A stretch of 64,000 nucleotides of DNA from Brevundimonas vesicularis. Lineage in GTDB: Bacteria; Pseudomonadota; Alphaproteobacteria; Caulobacterales; Caulobacteraceae. The notes under the pieces were generated by a model that saw only the letters and a list, made by a program, of their open reading frames with translations, made no database searches and had not been told where the DNA came from. The DNA lies in NCBI RefSeq assembly GCF_014204545.1, contig NZ_JACHLJ010000002.1:372001-436000 (forward strand), read 5' to 3'. Below, piece after piece: positions 18,705 to 28,113 of this stretch. The position numbers were made by a program, and so were the translations under genes. Position 1 is the stretch's first letter. Each line of letters begins with the position of its first letter.

Positions 18705-19088
18705 TTAGCGCACCACCTGCGATCCCGGCCTCTCCAAAAATCCGGGGCAGTAGCTTTGGCGCATTTCGCGGAACTCGGTCGGCAGGGGATCGTCGCTGAA
18801 CAGGATGCGATTGGGGATGGAAACGAAGCCCACCGCCGGCCCGCCGGCGGCGCGCCCGACATAGCCGCATACCGATCGCCTTTGCCCGTTCTCGGCGTAG
18901 CGCAGTTCGGCGCCGCGCCCCGCCTGGGTGCGGATCTGGCGCATCACCCGCGCATCGGCCGGCTCGGGCGACGGGGTGTGCGCCGGCTGCATCAGCATCC
19001 AGACGCCGACCGCGCACAGGGCCAGAACCAGCGCCGCCGCGATCATCACACGCTGCTGAAGCAGGCTTCCATGGCGCATCACCCTCAT
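18705..19088 (-). CDS. Uncharacterised small membrane-anchored protein
   Basis: A 127-residue protein with one N-terminal hydrophobic helix (VMIAAALVLALCAVGVWMLM) and a mostly soluble remainder, probably periplasmic. Two cysteines (RSVCGYVG and SYCPGF) could pair. The segment CGYVGRAAGGPAVGFVSIPNR resembles small exported proteins of unknown function. Its ATG overlaps the preceding hydrolase stop (ATGA), so the two are translated together, and it ends 9 bases before ybgC. No function can be assigned. Confidence 0.72.
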   Translation of the reverse strand: MRVMRHGSLLQQRVMIAAALVLALCAVGVWMLMQPAHTPSPEPADARVMRQIRTQAGRGAELRYAENGQRRSVCGYVGRAAGGPAVGFVSIPNRILFSDDPLPTEFREMRQSYCPGFLERPGSQVVR

Positions 19089-20551
19089 GCGGCGGGCGCA
19101 TCCAGGGTGAAGTCCAGCGGCGTGTCGGAGGCGGGCAGGCAGGTCCGATCCACCGGCTTGGACGGATCACGCAGGAAATCGCGCGCCATCTTGCGCGTGC
19201 AGGGGCTGGCGTTGATGACGCCGTGGGTCGCGTTGGTCACGATCACCACCTGGCTGTTCGCATAGCCCTTGGCGGCCGCCTCGGTCAGCGGCGGCGGGCA
19301 CCCGGGATCGATCTCGGCGGCGACGAACAGGGTCGGGATGTCGGTCTGGACCGGCAGATTCTCGATCGGCAGCGCCGGCCGTTCACCCACTGCCGCGCAG
19401 ACGTCAAACAGCCGCGACAGCGACGGGACCAGCACTTCAGCCACCGGATCGCCCGACGCCCCCGCCGCCAGCCGCGCCTTGGACTCGAACGGCAGTTCCT
19501 CCTTGCACAGATGGGCCATGTGCTGCCCCTCGAAATAGTAGGTGCGGTCCTCGGCGATCTCCGCGACCGGCGTTAGGTCGCCGGCGATGATCTTGTCCAG
19601 ATCAACCGGCAGGCTGCGCACGCCCGTCGCGCTATAGGTCGTGTCCATCAAGAAGGCCGACAGGTCGTCGACGTTAAAGGTGCGCCCGTCCTTGCCCGTC
19701 ACTGGACCGGCCAGCCATTTGCGCGCCTCGGCCTCAAACCGCGCCTGAAGGTCCGGATGCTGCGCCGCGCAGGCCGCCTGGGCCGCGCATTTGGCCAGGA
19801 TGATTTTCACCGCCGCCGAAACCTGTTCGGGCGTGCCGACGGCCCAGTTGCCCTCGGGCGGCCAGGGGCTGTCCATCACGGCGGCGCGCACGATCTGGGG
19901 CTGGTGGGTGATCACCGCCGCCTCGATGCGCGGCCCGTACGATCCGCCCCACAGGTCGATCTTGGCCAGACCCAGGGCCTGGGCCATGTCCTTCACATCG
20001 TCGGCGATGGCGGCGGCGTTGTACTGGTTCAGGTCGATCCCTTGCGCCTGATAGCCCTTCAGACAGGCGATCAGCCCGTCGCGATCCTTGTCGGACGGCG
20101 GCCCCGCATCGGTCAGTTCGACGCCCGGACAGTCCATCGACGGGTTGCTCGCCCCGCCGCCCCGCTGGTCGAACAGGATCACGTCCTGATCCACCGCAAA
20201 GGCCTCCGGATTGCGACGAAGCGCCGCCAGCATCCGCCCCGCCCCCGGCGTCAGAGCCCCGCCCGGTCCGCCGTGGAACATCACTATCGGCGGCAGCGCC
20301 TGGCCTGCGGCGTTCTTGTAGGGCGCGCTGGCCTTGAAGATAACCACCGCGATATCGATGCGCCGGTCGCTGACCGAGCCGTCGCGCGCCTCGTCCACGG
20401 TCAGGGTCCCGCACCGCACCTCGCGCAGGCCCGTCGGCCAATCACTGGGACAGGCCTTGTCGGTGAAGACGGGGGCCTCTGCTCGCGCAGGCGGCGCCAG
20501 ACTGGTCAGGCCGGCCGCAAACGCCATCACGGCCAGGGTGCGCAGGATCAT
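19085..20551 (-). CDS. Exported alpha/beta hydrolase (tripeptidyl-aminopeptidase-like)
   Basis: A 488-residue enzyme with a signal peptide (LRTLAVMAFAAGLTSLAPPARA). The alpha/beta-hydrolase features are present: oxyanion region MFHGGPGGALTPG, nucleophile elbow LWGGSYGPRI, and C-terminal TAP-like part with FVAAEIDPGCPP and NATHGVIN (the likely catalytic Asp and His). Relatives release amino acids from the N-termini of peptides or are esterases. ATG 20551 begins the signal peptide; the longer frame upstream adds a non-signal leader. It lies between ruvB and ybgC on the same strand. Confidence 0.88.
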   Translation of the reverse strand: MILRTLAVMAFAAGLTSLAPPARAEAPVFTDKACPSDWPTGLREVRCGTLTVDEARDGSVSDRRIDIAVVIFKASAPYKNAAGQALPPIVMFHGGPGGALTPGAGRMLAALRRNPEAFAVDQDVILFDQRGGGASNPSMDCPGVELTDAGPPSDKDRDGLIACLKGYQAQGIDLNQYNAAAIADDVKDMAQALGLAKIDLWGGSYGPRIEAAVITHQPQIVRAAVMDSPWPPEGNWAVGTPEQVSAAVKIILAKCAAQAACAAQHPDLQARFEAEARKWLAGPVTGKDGRTFNVDDLSAFLMDTTYSATGVRSLPVDLDKIIAGDLTPVAEIAEDRTYYFEGQHMAHLCKEELPFESKARLAAGASGDPVAEVLVPSLSRLFDVCAAVGERPALPIENLPVQTDIPTLFVAAEIDPGCPPPLTEAAAKGYANSQVVIVTNATHGVINASPCTRKMARDFLRDPSKPVDRTCLPASDTPLDFTLDAPAA

Positions 20552-20608
20552 GGGACGACGGCTCCGGTTCGCCCCCAGCAAACCCCCGCCCGCCCCGCTT
20601 GGCAACGC

Positions 20609-21640
20609 CTATTCGAACAGGTCGCCGGGCACGGGTCCGGCGGAGGGTTGCGCCGGCGCGCTGAGGCCCAGATGTGCATAGGCCTTGGCGCAGGCCATGC
20701 GGCCGCGCGGCGTACGCATGATGAAGCCCTGTTGCAGCAGATAGGGTTCGATCACGTCCTCGACCGCATCGCGCGCCTCGGCGATGGCGGCCGCCAAGGT
20801 GTCCATCCCGACCGGCCCGCCGCCATAGTTCTCGATCAACGCCTTCAGGAACCGCCGGTCCAGGCTGTCCAGCCCGGCCTCGTCCACCTCCAGCCGCGCC
20901 AACGCCCGCGCCGCCACCAGTTTCGAGATCGTCTCGGCCCCTTCCGCCGAGGCGAAATCCCGCACCCGGCGCAGCAGACGCCCGGCGATGCGCGGCGTGC
21001 CGCGCGCCCGCGACGCGATCTCTCGCGCGCCGGCCTCGTCTATGGCCGCGCCCATTTTGCGCGCCGTGCCGCGCACCACCGCCGTCAGTTCGTCGGGGGT
21101 GTAGAACTCCAGTCGCAGCGGAATGCCGAACCGGTCGCGCAACGGCGTGGCCAGCAGGCCCGCCCGCGTCGTCGCCCCCACCAGCGTGAACGGCGCCAGG
21201 TCGATCCGCACCGAGCGCGCCGACGGCCCCTCGCCGATGATCAGGTCCAGCACATGATCCTCCATGGCCGGATACAGGATCTCCTCGACCTGAGGGCTCA
21301 AGCGGTGGATCTCGTCGATGAACAGGACGTCGCGCGGCTCAAGGTTGGTCAGGATGGCCGCCAGATCGCCCGCCTTGGCCAGGATCGGCCCCGAGGTCGC
21401 CCGGAACCCCACGCCCAGCTCGCGCGACACGATCTGCGCCAGCGTCGTCTTGCCCAGTCCCGGCGGGCCGAACAGCAGCACATGGTCCAGCGCCTCGGCC
21501 CGCCCGCGCGCCGCATCGATGAAGACCTTCAGATTGCCCTTGGCCTGCGACTGGCCGACGAACTCCGACAACGTCTGCGGCCGCAGCGCGCGATCGAAGG
21601 ATTCGCCGGTCTCGGCCTCGGGGGAGATGACGCGGGTCAT
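20609..21640 (-). CDS. ruvB: Holliday junction branch migration ATPase RuvB
   Basis: A 343-residue AAA+ motor that drives branch migration with RuvA. Walker A is [17 protein letters not shown], Walker B is [12 protein letters not shown], and the arginine-finger and sensor segment [19 protein letters not shown] is present. The C-terminal winged-helix domain ends with [18 protein letters not shown], as in the family. It lies 13 bases downstream of ruvA. It is a standard ruvCAB arrangement. Confidence 0.98.
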   Translation of the reverse strand: MTRVISPEAETGESFDRALRPQTLSEFVGQSQAKGNLKVFIDAARGRAEALDHVLLFGPPGLGKTTLAQIVSRELGVGFRATSGPILAKAGDLAAILTNLEPRDVLFIDEIHRLSPQVEEILYPAMEDHVLDLIIGEGPSARSVRIDLAPFTLVGATTRAGLLATPLRDRFGIPLRLEFYTPDELTAVVRGTARKMGAAIDEAGAREIASRARGTPRIAGRLLRRVRDFASAEGAETISKLVAARALARLEVDEAGLDSLDRRFLKALIENYGGGPVGMDTLAAAIAEARDAVEDVIEPYLLQQGFIMRTPRGRMACAKAYAHLGLSAPAQPSAGPVPGDLFE

Positions 21641-21653
21641 GTCGATGCGGCTC

Positions 21654-22271
21654 TCATCGGCCCAACTCCTGCAGCGCCGCGCGGATCACCGCCGACAGCT
21701 CCGCCTCTTCGCCCAGACGGATCAACGCCTGATCCACGGCCCGGCGCGCATTGACCTCGGCGACGCCCAGCCCAAGCAGAGCGGACACGGCCTCGCCGGT
21801 GATGGACGGAACCGGCGGCGCGATCTCCACGTGCATGCCGGGTGCGACAGGCGCAAAACTGACGTCGCCCAAGGGCTTGCCCTTCAGCTCGGTCACGATC
21901 CGCAGCGCCAGCTTCGGCCCTACGCCGTTGGCCCGCGCCACCGCCGCCTTGTCCTCGCGCGCCACCGCCGACGCCAGTTCGCCGGGCGGCAGGACGTCCA
22001 GCACCGCCAGCGCCGCCTTGGGCCCCACGCCCTGAATAGCCAGCAGGGTCGTGAACGCCCGCCGCTCATCGCGCGTCAGAAATCCATACAGGCGCGGCCC
22101 CGCATCCTCGCTCCACTGCGAATGGACATGCACCGTCGCCTCGTCGCCCGGCGCCGGCAGCCGCCCCAGCGTCCGCGCCCCGCACGACACGACATAGCCC
22201 ACGCCGGCGCAGTCGATCAGGCATTCCGCCTCGCCGACCTCAGCCAGCACGCCTCTCAACCGCCCGATCAC
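21654..22271 (-). CDS. ruvA: Holliday junction DNA helicase subunit RuvA
   Basis: A 205-residue protein that binds four-way junctions as a tetramer. The N-terminus [20 protein letters not shown], the helix-hairpin-helix [19 protein letters not shown], and the second one [17 protein letters not shown] are diagnostic. Its start overlaps the end of ruvC by 4 bases. Because the ruvC end is built from a repeat element, this coupling may be recent. Confidence 0.97.
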   Translation of the reverse strand: MIGRLRGVLAEVGEAECLIDCAGVGYVVSCGARTLGRLPAPGDEATVHVHSQWSEDAGPRLYGFLTRDERRAFTTLLAIQGVGPKAALAVLDVLPPGELASAVAREDKAAVARANGVGPKLALRIVTELKGKPLGDVSFAPVAPGMHVEIAPPVPSITGEAVSALLGLGVAEVNARRAVDQALIRLGEEAELSAVIRAALQELGR

Positions 22272-22906
22272 GCGATCCTCCCCCGTGAAGCGAAGCGGTA
22301 CGGGGGAGGGGGACCGCGACGTCCTTGCGTCGTGGTGGAGGGGGCGACCTCAGACACGGTGCGTGGGTTCGCCCCCTCCACCGCTTCGCGGTCCCCCTCC
22401 CCCGCCATGCGGGTGAGGATCCGATGCTTCCTGAGTTGCGCATGGGTGATCGCGACGGCCAGGGCGTCGGCCGCATCCGCCTTCACGTCGCCTGCGGTCG
22501 GCAGCAGCCGTTTGACCATGAAGGCGATCTGGCTCTTGTCCGCATGGCCCGCGCCCACCACCGCCTTCTTGATCAGGTTCGGCGAATATTCCGCCACCGT
22601 CAGACCCGCCTTGGCCGGCGCCAGCATCACCGCCGCCCGCGCATGACCCAGCTTCAGCGTCGAGGACGGGTTCACATTGACGAACACCTCTTCCACCGCC
22701 GCCTCCTCGCAACCGTGGTCGGCGCAGATCGTCCCCAGCGCCTCGAACAGATGCAGCAGCCGCTCGCTGAACGGCGCGCTCTCGGGCGGGGCCACCACCC
22801 CGTGCGCCACCCACCTCATGCGCGCGCCATCCGACACGACGACCCCCCAGCCGGTGCGTCGCAGACCGGGGTCCAGGCCGATGATTCTGACAGGTTCGTT
22901 CGCCAT
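22268..22906 (-). CDS. ruvC: Holliday junction resolvase RuvC with repeat-derived C-terminal tail
   Basis: A 212-residue RuvC. The catalytic acidic residues occur in [34 protein letters not shown] and [20 protein letters not shown] normal RuvC ends near [10 protein letters not shown], about residue 167. The remaining 45 residues (Arg/Pro/Ser/Thr-rich, including [12 protein letters not shown]) are encoded by a palindromic repeat at 22274-22421 and have no counterpart in RuvC that I know of. The stop lies beyond the repeat and overlaps ruvA. The core should be functional. Confidence 0.95.
   Translation of the reverse strand: MANEPVRIIGLDPGLRRTGWGVVVSDGARMRWVAHGVVAPPESAPFSERLLHLFEALGTICADHGCEEAAVEEVFVNVNPSSTLKLGHARAAVMLAPAKAGLTVAEYSPNLIKKAVVGAGHADKSQIAFMVKRLLPTAGDVKADAADALAVAITHAQLRKHRILTRMAGEGDREAVEGANPRTVSEVAPSTTTQGRRGPPPPYRFASRGRIA
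22274..22421. repeat. Palindromic repeat element inside the ruvC 3' end
   Basis: A 148-base element that can fold into one long hairpin. Inner arms are perfect: GGGGGAGGGGGACCGCGA with TCGCGGTCCCCCTCCCCC (18 bp), and GGTGGAGGGGGCGA with TCGCCCCCTCCACC (14 bp). The ends, GATCCTCCCCC and GGGTGAGGATC, are imperfect inverted repeats. It shares the GGAGGGGGACC and GGTGGAGGGG blocks with the elements at 48011 and 48919. Unlike those, it is translated, forming the last residues of RuvC. Confidence 0.85.
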
Positions 22907-22952
22907 CCGTTCCCCTCATGCCGCAAAGAGGGTTATCGGGCAATGAACGGTT

Positions 22953-23648
22953 TCAGTCGTCGCGCGGGTCCAGGCTGTAGGCGACCACGCCTGGTATGGC
23001 GCACAGCTGTTCCGCCAGCCGCTTCAGCTGGCTTTCCTCGGCAGCCTTCAATCGCCAGGTCCGTCGAACGGTCTGTCCATCGATCAGCTCGAACCGGTCG
23101 TGTCGCGCGTCCGCATCGATGGCTTTCAGCGCCGCCTCGATCGCCGGCTCCGGCGACGCCTCGCGCCGTTCCCAGCACACTTCGGCGTCCACCACCGTGC
23201 GCGCGGGCAAACGCCCGTTGATCAGCCTGAGCCCAATCAGGATCAGCGCCGTGACCACCGTCGCCGCCGTCCCCAGCGCATAGAGGCCTGCCCCGAACAG
23301 AATGCCGATCGCCGATGTGATCCACAGCGACGCCGCCGTGGTCAGCCCGTGGATCGAAAATCCGGTGCGGAAGATCACGCCTGCGCACAGGAACCCGATC
23401 CCCGTCAGCACGCCGTGCGCCATCCGCGTCGGATCGGTGACGATGTTCTCGTCCGGCAGGGCGCGGAAAGCCCAGTCCGCCTGCGACATGGCCGCCAGCA
23501 TCAGCAGGGCCGACGCCAGGCTGACCAGGATATGTGTCCTAAGGCCCGCCGCCCGACCCCGCCATTCGCGCTCGAAGCCGATGACCCCGCCCGCGATCAC
23601 CGCGCCGAGGATCGGCAGGACGGCGCCTTCCAGACTACCCAGATTCAT
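22953..23648 (-). CDS. MgtC/SapB family inner-membrane protein
   Basis: A 231-residue protein. The N-terminal two thirds contain four to five membrane helices with the family signature GVIGFEREWRGRAAGLRTHI and LLMLAAM. The C-terminal 80 residues are a soluble ACT-like domain (ending LKRLAEQLCAIPGVVAYSLD). MgtC proteins are linked to magnesium limitation, acid tolerance and, in pathogens, ATP synthase control; the role here is unknown. It lies between ruvC and a hemerythrin gene in what is usually a contiguous yebC-ruvC block. Confidence 0.9.
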   Translation of the reverse strand: MNLGSLEGAVLPILGAVIAGGVIGFEREWRGRAAGLRTHILVSLASALLMLAAMSQADWAFRALPDENIVTDPTRMAHGVLTGIGFLCAGVIFRTGFSIHGLTTAASLWITSAIGILFGAGLYALGTAATVVTALILIGLRLINGRLPARTVVDAEVCWERREASPEPAIEAALKAIDADARHDRFELIDGQTVRRTWRLKAAEESQLKRLAEQLCAIPGVVAYSLDPRDD

Positions 23649-23724
23649 CCGCGCTCAACGAGCGGCTGAGCGCGGATGTTCCTTGGACGGACGATGCTGC
23701 GACATCGTGGTCGCAGCGACCGCT

Positions 23725-24243
23725 TCAGCTGTGCTTTTCGATATAGGTCTCGGGGTCCTTGTTCACCGGCTTGACGCCGGTGATGTACTCGGCCTCGAAG
23801 GCGGCGAACTTGACCGCCAGCTCATGGCGCGTCTCGACGTCGGCGTTCATGCGGAAGTCGGTCAGCCCCTGCCGCTCTTCCTCGCCCATGTGTTTGGAGT
23901 TGACGACGTTCGCTTCGCCCACGGCGTCGAACCAGGCCTTGGTGCCGACCTTGTGCTTTTCGACCGCCTTGACCGCGTCGCGCAGCTTGTTGTGGTCCTC
24001 AATGGCGTCTTCGGTCTCGCCCTCGACCGTGCCGTCCTCGGCGTCATTGGCGCCCTCGCCCTGCTTCAGCAGCTCGGGATAGAAGAACCGTTCCTCGGCC
24101 TCGGCGTGCACATCCAAGAACGCCGACAAGCGCGACCAGACGGCGCTCAGCGCATCTGTGTCCTTGGGGTCGATCTGTTCGATGATCGCAAACAGTCGAC
24201 GCTGTTCGGCATGGTCGTCGAGGATCAGCTGGGTGATGTCCAT
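23725..24243 (-). CDS. Hemerythrin-domain (HHE) protein
   Basis: A 172-residue four-helix protein. The iron-ligand pattern of cation-binding HHE domains can be seen: DDHAEQRRLF at the N-terminus, HAEAEERFFYPEL, EDHNKLRDAV and SKHMGEEERQGL. Such proteins bind a di-iron centre and act in oxygen, nitric-oxide or redox sensing or in iron storage. It stands alone between yebC and the MgtC gene, 76 bases from the latter. The ligand is inferred from the family. Confidence 0.9.
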   Translation of the reverse strand: MDITQLILDDHAEQRRLFAIIEQIDPKDTDALSAVWSRLSAFLDVHAEAEERFFYPELLKQGEGANDAEDGTVEGETEDAIEDHNKLRDAVKAVEKHKVGTKAWFDAVGEANVVNSKHMGEEERQGLTDFRMNADVETRHELAVKFAAFEAEYITGVKPVNKDPETYIEKHS

Positions 24244-24327
24244 AGGGGGCTCCAGGCGTAACGGTGAAGCCTCGTTACGCCCGGCGCACGACCCGGTTCC
24301 GTGCGAACGACTCGCGGCCTTTCGGGA

Positions 24328-25101
24328 TCAGCCCGCGTACTTGGCCGCGTCCTCGTCGGAGATGTCCTCGTTGGAATAGACCGCCGACACGTCGTCCTCG
24401 GCGTCCAGCGCGTCCAGCAGCTTGAACAGGGTGCCGACGGCCTCGCCGGTCACCGGCACTTCGGACTGCGGCTTCCAGACGATGGCGGTGGACTTGGGAT
24501 CGCCCAGCACCTTGGACATGGCCTCGGCGACGTCGTTCAGGTCCTCGAAGGCGGTCCAGATCGTGTGGCCCGGCGCGTCCTCGTAGATGTCGGGCTTGAC
24601 CAGATCGCTCTCGACGTCCTGGGCGCCGGCCTCGATGGCGGCCTCCATGACGGCGTCTTCCGAACCGGCCTCGGCGGCGTAGGTGATCTTGCCCACCTTG
24701 TCCCACATGAAGGCGACCGAGTTCATCTCGCTCAGGGCGCCGCCGTTCTTCTTGAAGGCCGCGCCGATGTTGGACGCCGCCCGATTGCGGTTGTCGGTCA
24801 GGGCCTCGACGATGATGCCCACGCCGCCCGGTCCCCGGCCCTCGTAGCGGACCTCTTCCATCGTATCGACGTCGCCGCCGGCGGCCTTATTGATGGCGCG
24901 CTGGATCACGTCCTTGGGCAGGCTTTCGGCCTTGGCGTTGTTGACCGCCAGGCGCAGGCGCGGGTTCGCCGCCGGATCCGGCAGGCCCGACTTGGCCGCC
25001 ACGGTGATGTCGCGCGACAGTTTGGAGAACAGCTTGGAGCGCTGCGCATCGGCGCGCCCCTTGCGGTGCATGATGTTCTTGAATTTCGAGTGGCCGGCCA
25101 T
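24328..25101 (-). CDS. yebC: YebC/PmpR family protein
   Basis: A 257-residue protein whose N-terminus, [20 protein letters not shown], and [20 protein letters not shown] block are the YebC signature. Family members were long described as transcriptional regulators; recent work links some of them to translation at polyproline stretches. It belongs to the usual yebC-ruvCAB neighbourhood, here interrupted by the hemerythrin and MgtC genes. Length is normal. Confidence 0.95.
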   Translation of the reverse strand: MAGHSKFKNIMHRKGRADAQRSKLFSKLSRDITVAAKSGLPDPAANPRLRLAVNNAKAESLPKDVIQRAINKAAGGDVDTMEEVRYEGRGPGGVGIIVEALTDNRNRAASNIGAAFKKNGGALSEMNSVAFMWDKVGKITYAAEAGSEDAVMEAAIEAGAQDVESDLVKPDIYEDAPGHTIWTAFEDLNDVAEAMSKVLGDPKSTAIVWKPQSEVPVTGEAVGTLFKLLDALDAEDDVSAVYSNEDISDEDAAKYAG

Positions 25102-25249
25102 GGGATCGTCTTTGAGCGTTCTAAACCTGAGCGGGCGGTCCTAAACGAAGAGCGTCATCCTGTCACGATACGCCGATCGGGGGCGACAGGGGTGGAACCT
25201 CGACCGTTTGGGCGTATTGATCCGGGCAAGACAGACGGAGCGTAAAGCC

Positions 25250-25450
25250 ATGACCGCAGACGACACCATCTATGAAGCCGAAGGCTATATGGACGAAGAC
25301 CTGCACGAGGCCGACATTGTCGAGTGGTACGAAGCCCGCCCGGTCACCGTCTCCACCGCCGTCGCCACCGGCGCCATCGTCACCGCCTTCACCCTGGGCG
25401 CCCTGACCGCCGTCGGCGCCCTGTTCCTGATCGGCCGACTGGACGACTAA
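25250..25450 (+). CDS. Small single-pass membrane protein of unknown function
   Basis: A 66-residue protein with an acidic N-terminal half (YMDEDLHEADIVEWYEARP) and one C-terminal membrane helix (TGAIVTAFTLGALTAVGALF). ATG 25250 was chosen because GACGGAG lies 7 bases upstream. It is divergent from yebC and ends 4 bases before the convergent arsB stop. I do not recognise a family. Confidence 0.7.
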   Translation: MTADDTIYEAEGYMDEDLHEADIVEWYEARPVTVSTAVATGAIVTAFTLGALTAVGALFLIGRLDD

Positions 25451-25454
25451 GGCT

Positions 25455-26738
25455 CTAGACGCTCAGGCGTAAGGCCAGGGCCGCCAGGGCGACGCCCAGG
25501 ACCGGCAGGGTGAGCACCACGCCCACCTTGAAATAGTAGCTCCACCCGATCTTCACGCCCTTTCGCGCCAGGACGTGCAGCCACAGTAATGTGGCCAATG
25601 AACCGATGGGCGTCATCTTCGGCCCCAGGTCGCTGCCGATGACATTGGCGTAGATCATCGCCTCCCTCGCCGCGCCGGTCGCGCCCGAGGCGTCGATCGA
25701 CAGGGCGCCAATCAGGACTGTCGGCATATTGTTGGCGATGGCCGACAGGAAGGCGGTCAGGAACCCGGTTCCGAAGGCCGCGCCCCAGACCCCGCCCTGC
25801 GCGAAGCCGTCCAGCAGGCCCGCGATCTGCCGTGTTAGCCCGGCGTTGCCCAGCCCATAGACGACCAGATACATCCCCAGTGAGAAGATCACGACCTGCC
25901 ACGGCGCCTCGCGCAGCACCTTCGTCGTGCTGATGACCGCGCCGCGCCCCGCCACGACCAGCAGGACGACCGCCCCCGTCGCGGCGACGGCGGACACCGG
26001 CACCCCTCGCGGCTCCAGCACGAAGAAGCCGATCAGCAGAAACGCCAGGATGATCCAGCCCCAAAGGAAGGTCGCCCGGTCCTTGATCGCGCTGGACGGC
26101 GCGGCCAGGCGCTCGACGTCATAGGCCTTGGGAATATCGCGCCCGAAGACGACAAACAGCACCATCAGCGTCGCAGCGATGCTCGCCAGGTTCACCGGCG
26201 CCATGACCGCCGCATAGCGGTCGAAGCCGATGTCGAAGAAGTCGGCCGAGACGATATTGACCAGGTTGGACACCACCAGCGGCAGACTGGCGGCGTCGGC
26301 GATGAAGCCCGCCGCCATCACGAAGGCCAGCGTCGCCTTAGGGCCATAGCCGAGCGCCAGCAGCATGGCGATGACGATCGGCGTCAGGATCAGCGCCGCC
26401 CCGTCGTTGGCGAAGACCGCAGAAACCGCCGCGCCCAGCAGGACGAACAGGACGAACAGCCTGCGCCCATGGCCGCCGCCCCATCGTCCGACATGCAGCG
26501 CCGCCCATTCGAAGAAGCCGGCCTCGTCCAGCAGCAGGCTGATGATGATGATCGCGACGAAGGTCGCCGTGGCGTTCCAGACGATGTCCCAGACCACGGG
26601 GATGTCGGCCAGGGTGACGACGCCCAGCAACAGCGCCGCCGCCGCGCCGCCCATCGCGCTCCAGCCGATCTGCAGGCCCTTCGGCTGCCAGATCACCAGG
26701 GTGATGGTGACCGCGAAGATCAGAAAGGCGACGATCAT
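25455..26738 (-). CDS. arsB: Arsenite efflux permease ArsB
   Basis: A 427-residue inner-membrane permease with about 12 helices that exports arsenite. The N-terminus [20 protein letters not shown], the internal [18 protein letters not shown], and [15 protein letters not shown] with [20 protein letters not shown] are typical of ArsB rather than Acr3. ATG 26738 begins the first helix; the frame is open further upstream without a counterpart in the family. It is divergent from arsR-arsC across an 80-base region with a probable ArsR site. Confidence 0.93.
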   Translation of the reverse strand: MIVAFLIFAVTITLVIWQPKGLQIGWSAMGGAAAALLLGVVTLADIPVVWDIVWNATATFVAIIIISLLLDEAGFFEWAALHVGRWGGGHGRRLFVLFVLLGAAVSAVFANDGAALILTPIVIAMLLALGYGPKATLAFVMAAGFIADAASLPLVVSNLVNIVSADFFDIGFDRYAAVMAPVNLASIAATLMVLFVVFGRDIPKAYDVERLAAPSSAIKDRATFLWGWIILAFLLIGFFVLEPRGVPVSAVAATGAVVLLVVAGRGAVISTTKVLREAPWQVVIFSLGMYLVVYGLGNAGLTRQIAGLLDGFAQGGVWGAAFGTGFLTAFLSAIANNMPTVLIGALSIDASGATGAAREAMIYANVIGSDLGPKMTPIGSLATLLWLHVLARKGVKIGWSYYFKVGVVLTLPVLGVALAALALRLSV

Positions 26739-26800
26739 GGGCGGCTCCATCCCGGCCGACCGACGACCGCAGCGCCCCTCTAGCTTGCACGACACCATAT

Positions 26801-26816
26801 TTCCAGTATCTTGGAA
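26801..26816. promoter_or_regulatory. Probable ArsR operator
   Basis: An inverted repeat TTCCA-GTATCT-TGGAA lies between divergent arsB and arsR, 2 bases before the arsR ATG. Short AT-rich dyads of this kind are usual ArsR/SmtB sites. Its closeness to the start codon means that arsR mRNA has a very short leader, or that transcription starts upstream and ArsR blocks elongation. Confidence 0.5.
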
Positions 26817-26818
26817 TA

Positions 26819-27154
26819 ATGGAATCCGAACCGGCCATTCTCGCGCTCGCCGCCTTGGCGCAATCCACGCGACTGGACGCCTTTCGGCTGCTGGTCCGCC
26901 ATGCGCCCGACGGCCTGCCGGCTGGAGAGATCGCCGACCGGCTCGCCGTTCCGACGAATACGATGTCGGCGCATCTGGGCGTGCTGTCGCGCGCCGGACT
27001 GATCGCGTCCCAGAGGCGCAGCCGGTCGATCATCTACCGGGCCGATCTGGATCGACTGGGCGAGGTCGTGCTGTTCCTGCTCAAGGACTGCTGCCAGGGC
27101 CGCGCCGAACTTTGCCAACCCTTGCTGGCCGAACTGGCCCCCTGCTGCGACTGA
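26819..27154 (+). CDS. arsR: ArsR-family metalloregulator
   Basis: A 111-residue winged-helix repressor. The HTH region is [20 protein letters not shown] followed by [20 protein letters not shown]. The classical ELCVCDL arsenic site in the recognition helix is absent. Instead the C-terminal helix carries C91, C92 and C99 ([10 protein letters not shown]), and the protein ends with C109 and C110. This layout recalls the Acidithiobacillus ferrooxidans ArsR type, whose As(III) site is C95, C96 and C102 near the C-terminus. It is followed 5 bases later by arsC and should control both arsRC and arsB. Confidence 0.92.
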   Translation: MESEPAILALAALAQSTRLDAFRLLVRHAPDGLPAGEIADRLAVPTNTMSAHLGVLSRAGLIASQRRSRSIIYRADLDRLGEVVLFLLKDCCQGRAELCQPLLAELAPCCD

Positions 27155-27159
27155 GGCCA

Positions 27160-27564
27160 ATGGACGTCGTCATCTATCACAACCCCGCCTGCGGCACGTC
27201 GCGCAACACCCTTGCCCTGATCCGCCACGTCGGGATCGAACCGCATGTGATCGAGTATCTGAAGACCCCGCCCAGCCGCGCGCTGTTGGCCCAATTGGTC
27301 GGGCGGATGGGTGGATCGGTGCGCGATATCCTGCGCGAAAAGGGCACGCCCTACGCCGACCTCGGCCTAGGCGACACAAACCTGTCGGACGACCAGCTGC
27401 TGGACGCCATCGCGGCGCACCCGATCCTGATGAACCGCCCCATCGTCGTCTCGCCCCTGGGCGTCAAACTGTGCCGCCCGTCCGAGACGGTTCTGGACCT
27501 GCTGCCCGACCCTCTCGCCAAGCCCTTCGTCAAGGAAGACGGCCAGGTCATTCTCGACGCCTAG
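27160..27564 (+). CDS. arsC: Glutaredoxin-dependent arsenate reductase ArsC
   Basis: A 134-residue arsenate reductase of the ArsC/Spx thioredoxin-like family. The catalytic cysteine is in IYHNPACGTSRNTLALI, and the arginines that stabilise arsenate appear in PILMNRPIVVSPLG and KLCRPSETV. It reduces As(V) to As(III) for export by ArsB. ATG 27160 lies 5 bases after arsR. The set arsR-arsC with divergent arsB is a complete minimal resistance unit. Confidence 0.95.
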   Translation: MDVVIYHNPACGTSRNTLALIRHVGIEPHVIEYLKTPPSRALLAQLVGRMGGSVRDILREKGTPYADLGLGDTNLSDDQLLDAIAAHPILMNRPIVVSPLGVKLCRPSETVLDLLPDPLAKPFVKEDGQVILDA

Positions 27565-27579
27565 GGGCGGGCGCGAGGT

Positions 27580-28098
27580 TTATGACGCGCGTTGCCCGTC
27601 CAGCCAGTCCAGACGGCTGAGCTGCAGGTTGATCGCCAGTTCGATGCGGGGACGCTCGATCGGGTCCAGCGACACCACATACTGACGCAAGGCGGCGATT
27701 TCCGCCTCCACCGTGCGCCTCAGGGCCGCCATGGCCTCAGCCTTTCGGACAGGCGGCAGGCGCTCCCACATGCCTGAGCGCAGGCGGAAGGGATCCAGAC
27801 CGACGCTGGCGGCGCGCTCGGCGTCGCAAATCCAGTCTTCCATCACCGCGACTCCCTGCGGCGTCAGGGACAGAAGAACCGTGCCCCGGCCCGAACCCGT
27901 CTCAGCCGCGTCGATCACGCCACGATCCGTCAATCGTCGAATGGCCGGATAGACGGTGCCCGCGCTGCCCCTCCATTCCAGAGACATCGACTCCTGGAAC
28001 GCCTTGCGCACCTTGAAGGCGGTCGTGGCCCCGCGATGATGGATTTCCGACAGGATGGCGCCTTCCAGCTCCGTCAGGCTTCCTTGCCGATTGTTCAT
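27580..28098 (-). CDS. PadR-family transcriptional regulator
   Basis: A 172-residue regulator. The N-terminal winged helix (LTELEGAILSEIHHRGATTA then GSAGTVYPAIRRLTDRGVID) is typical of PadR, and the C-terminal helical part (from about residue 95) would form the dimer. It is divergent from a retropepsin-like gene, and a perfect 10-bp dyad lies 15 bases before its start, so autoregulation and control of the neighbour are likely. Its effector is unknown. Confidence 0.88.
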   Translation of the reverse strand: MNNRQGSLTELEGAILSEIHHRGATTAFKVRKAFQESMSLEWRGSAGTVYPAIRRLTDRGVIDAAETGSGRGTVLLSLTPQGVAVMEDWICDAERAASVGLDPFRLRSGMWERLPPVRKAEAMAALRRTVEAEIAALRQYVVSLDPIERPRIELAINLQLSRLDWLDGQRAS

Positions 28099-28113
28099 TT
28101 GACCCGATCCGAC

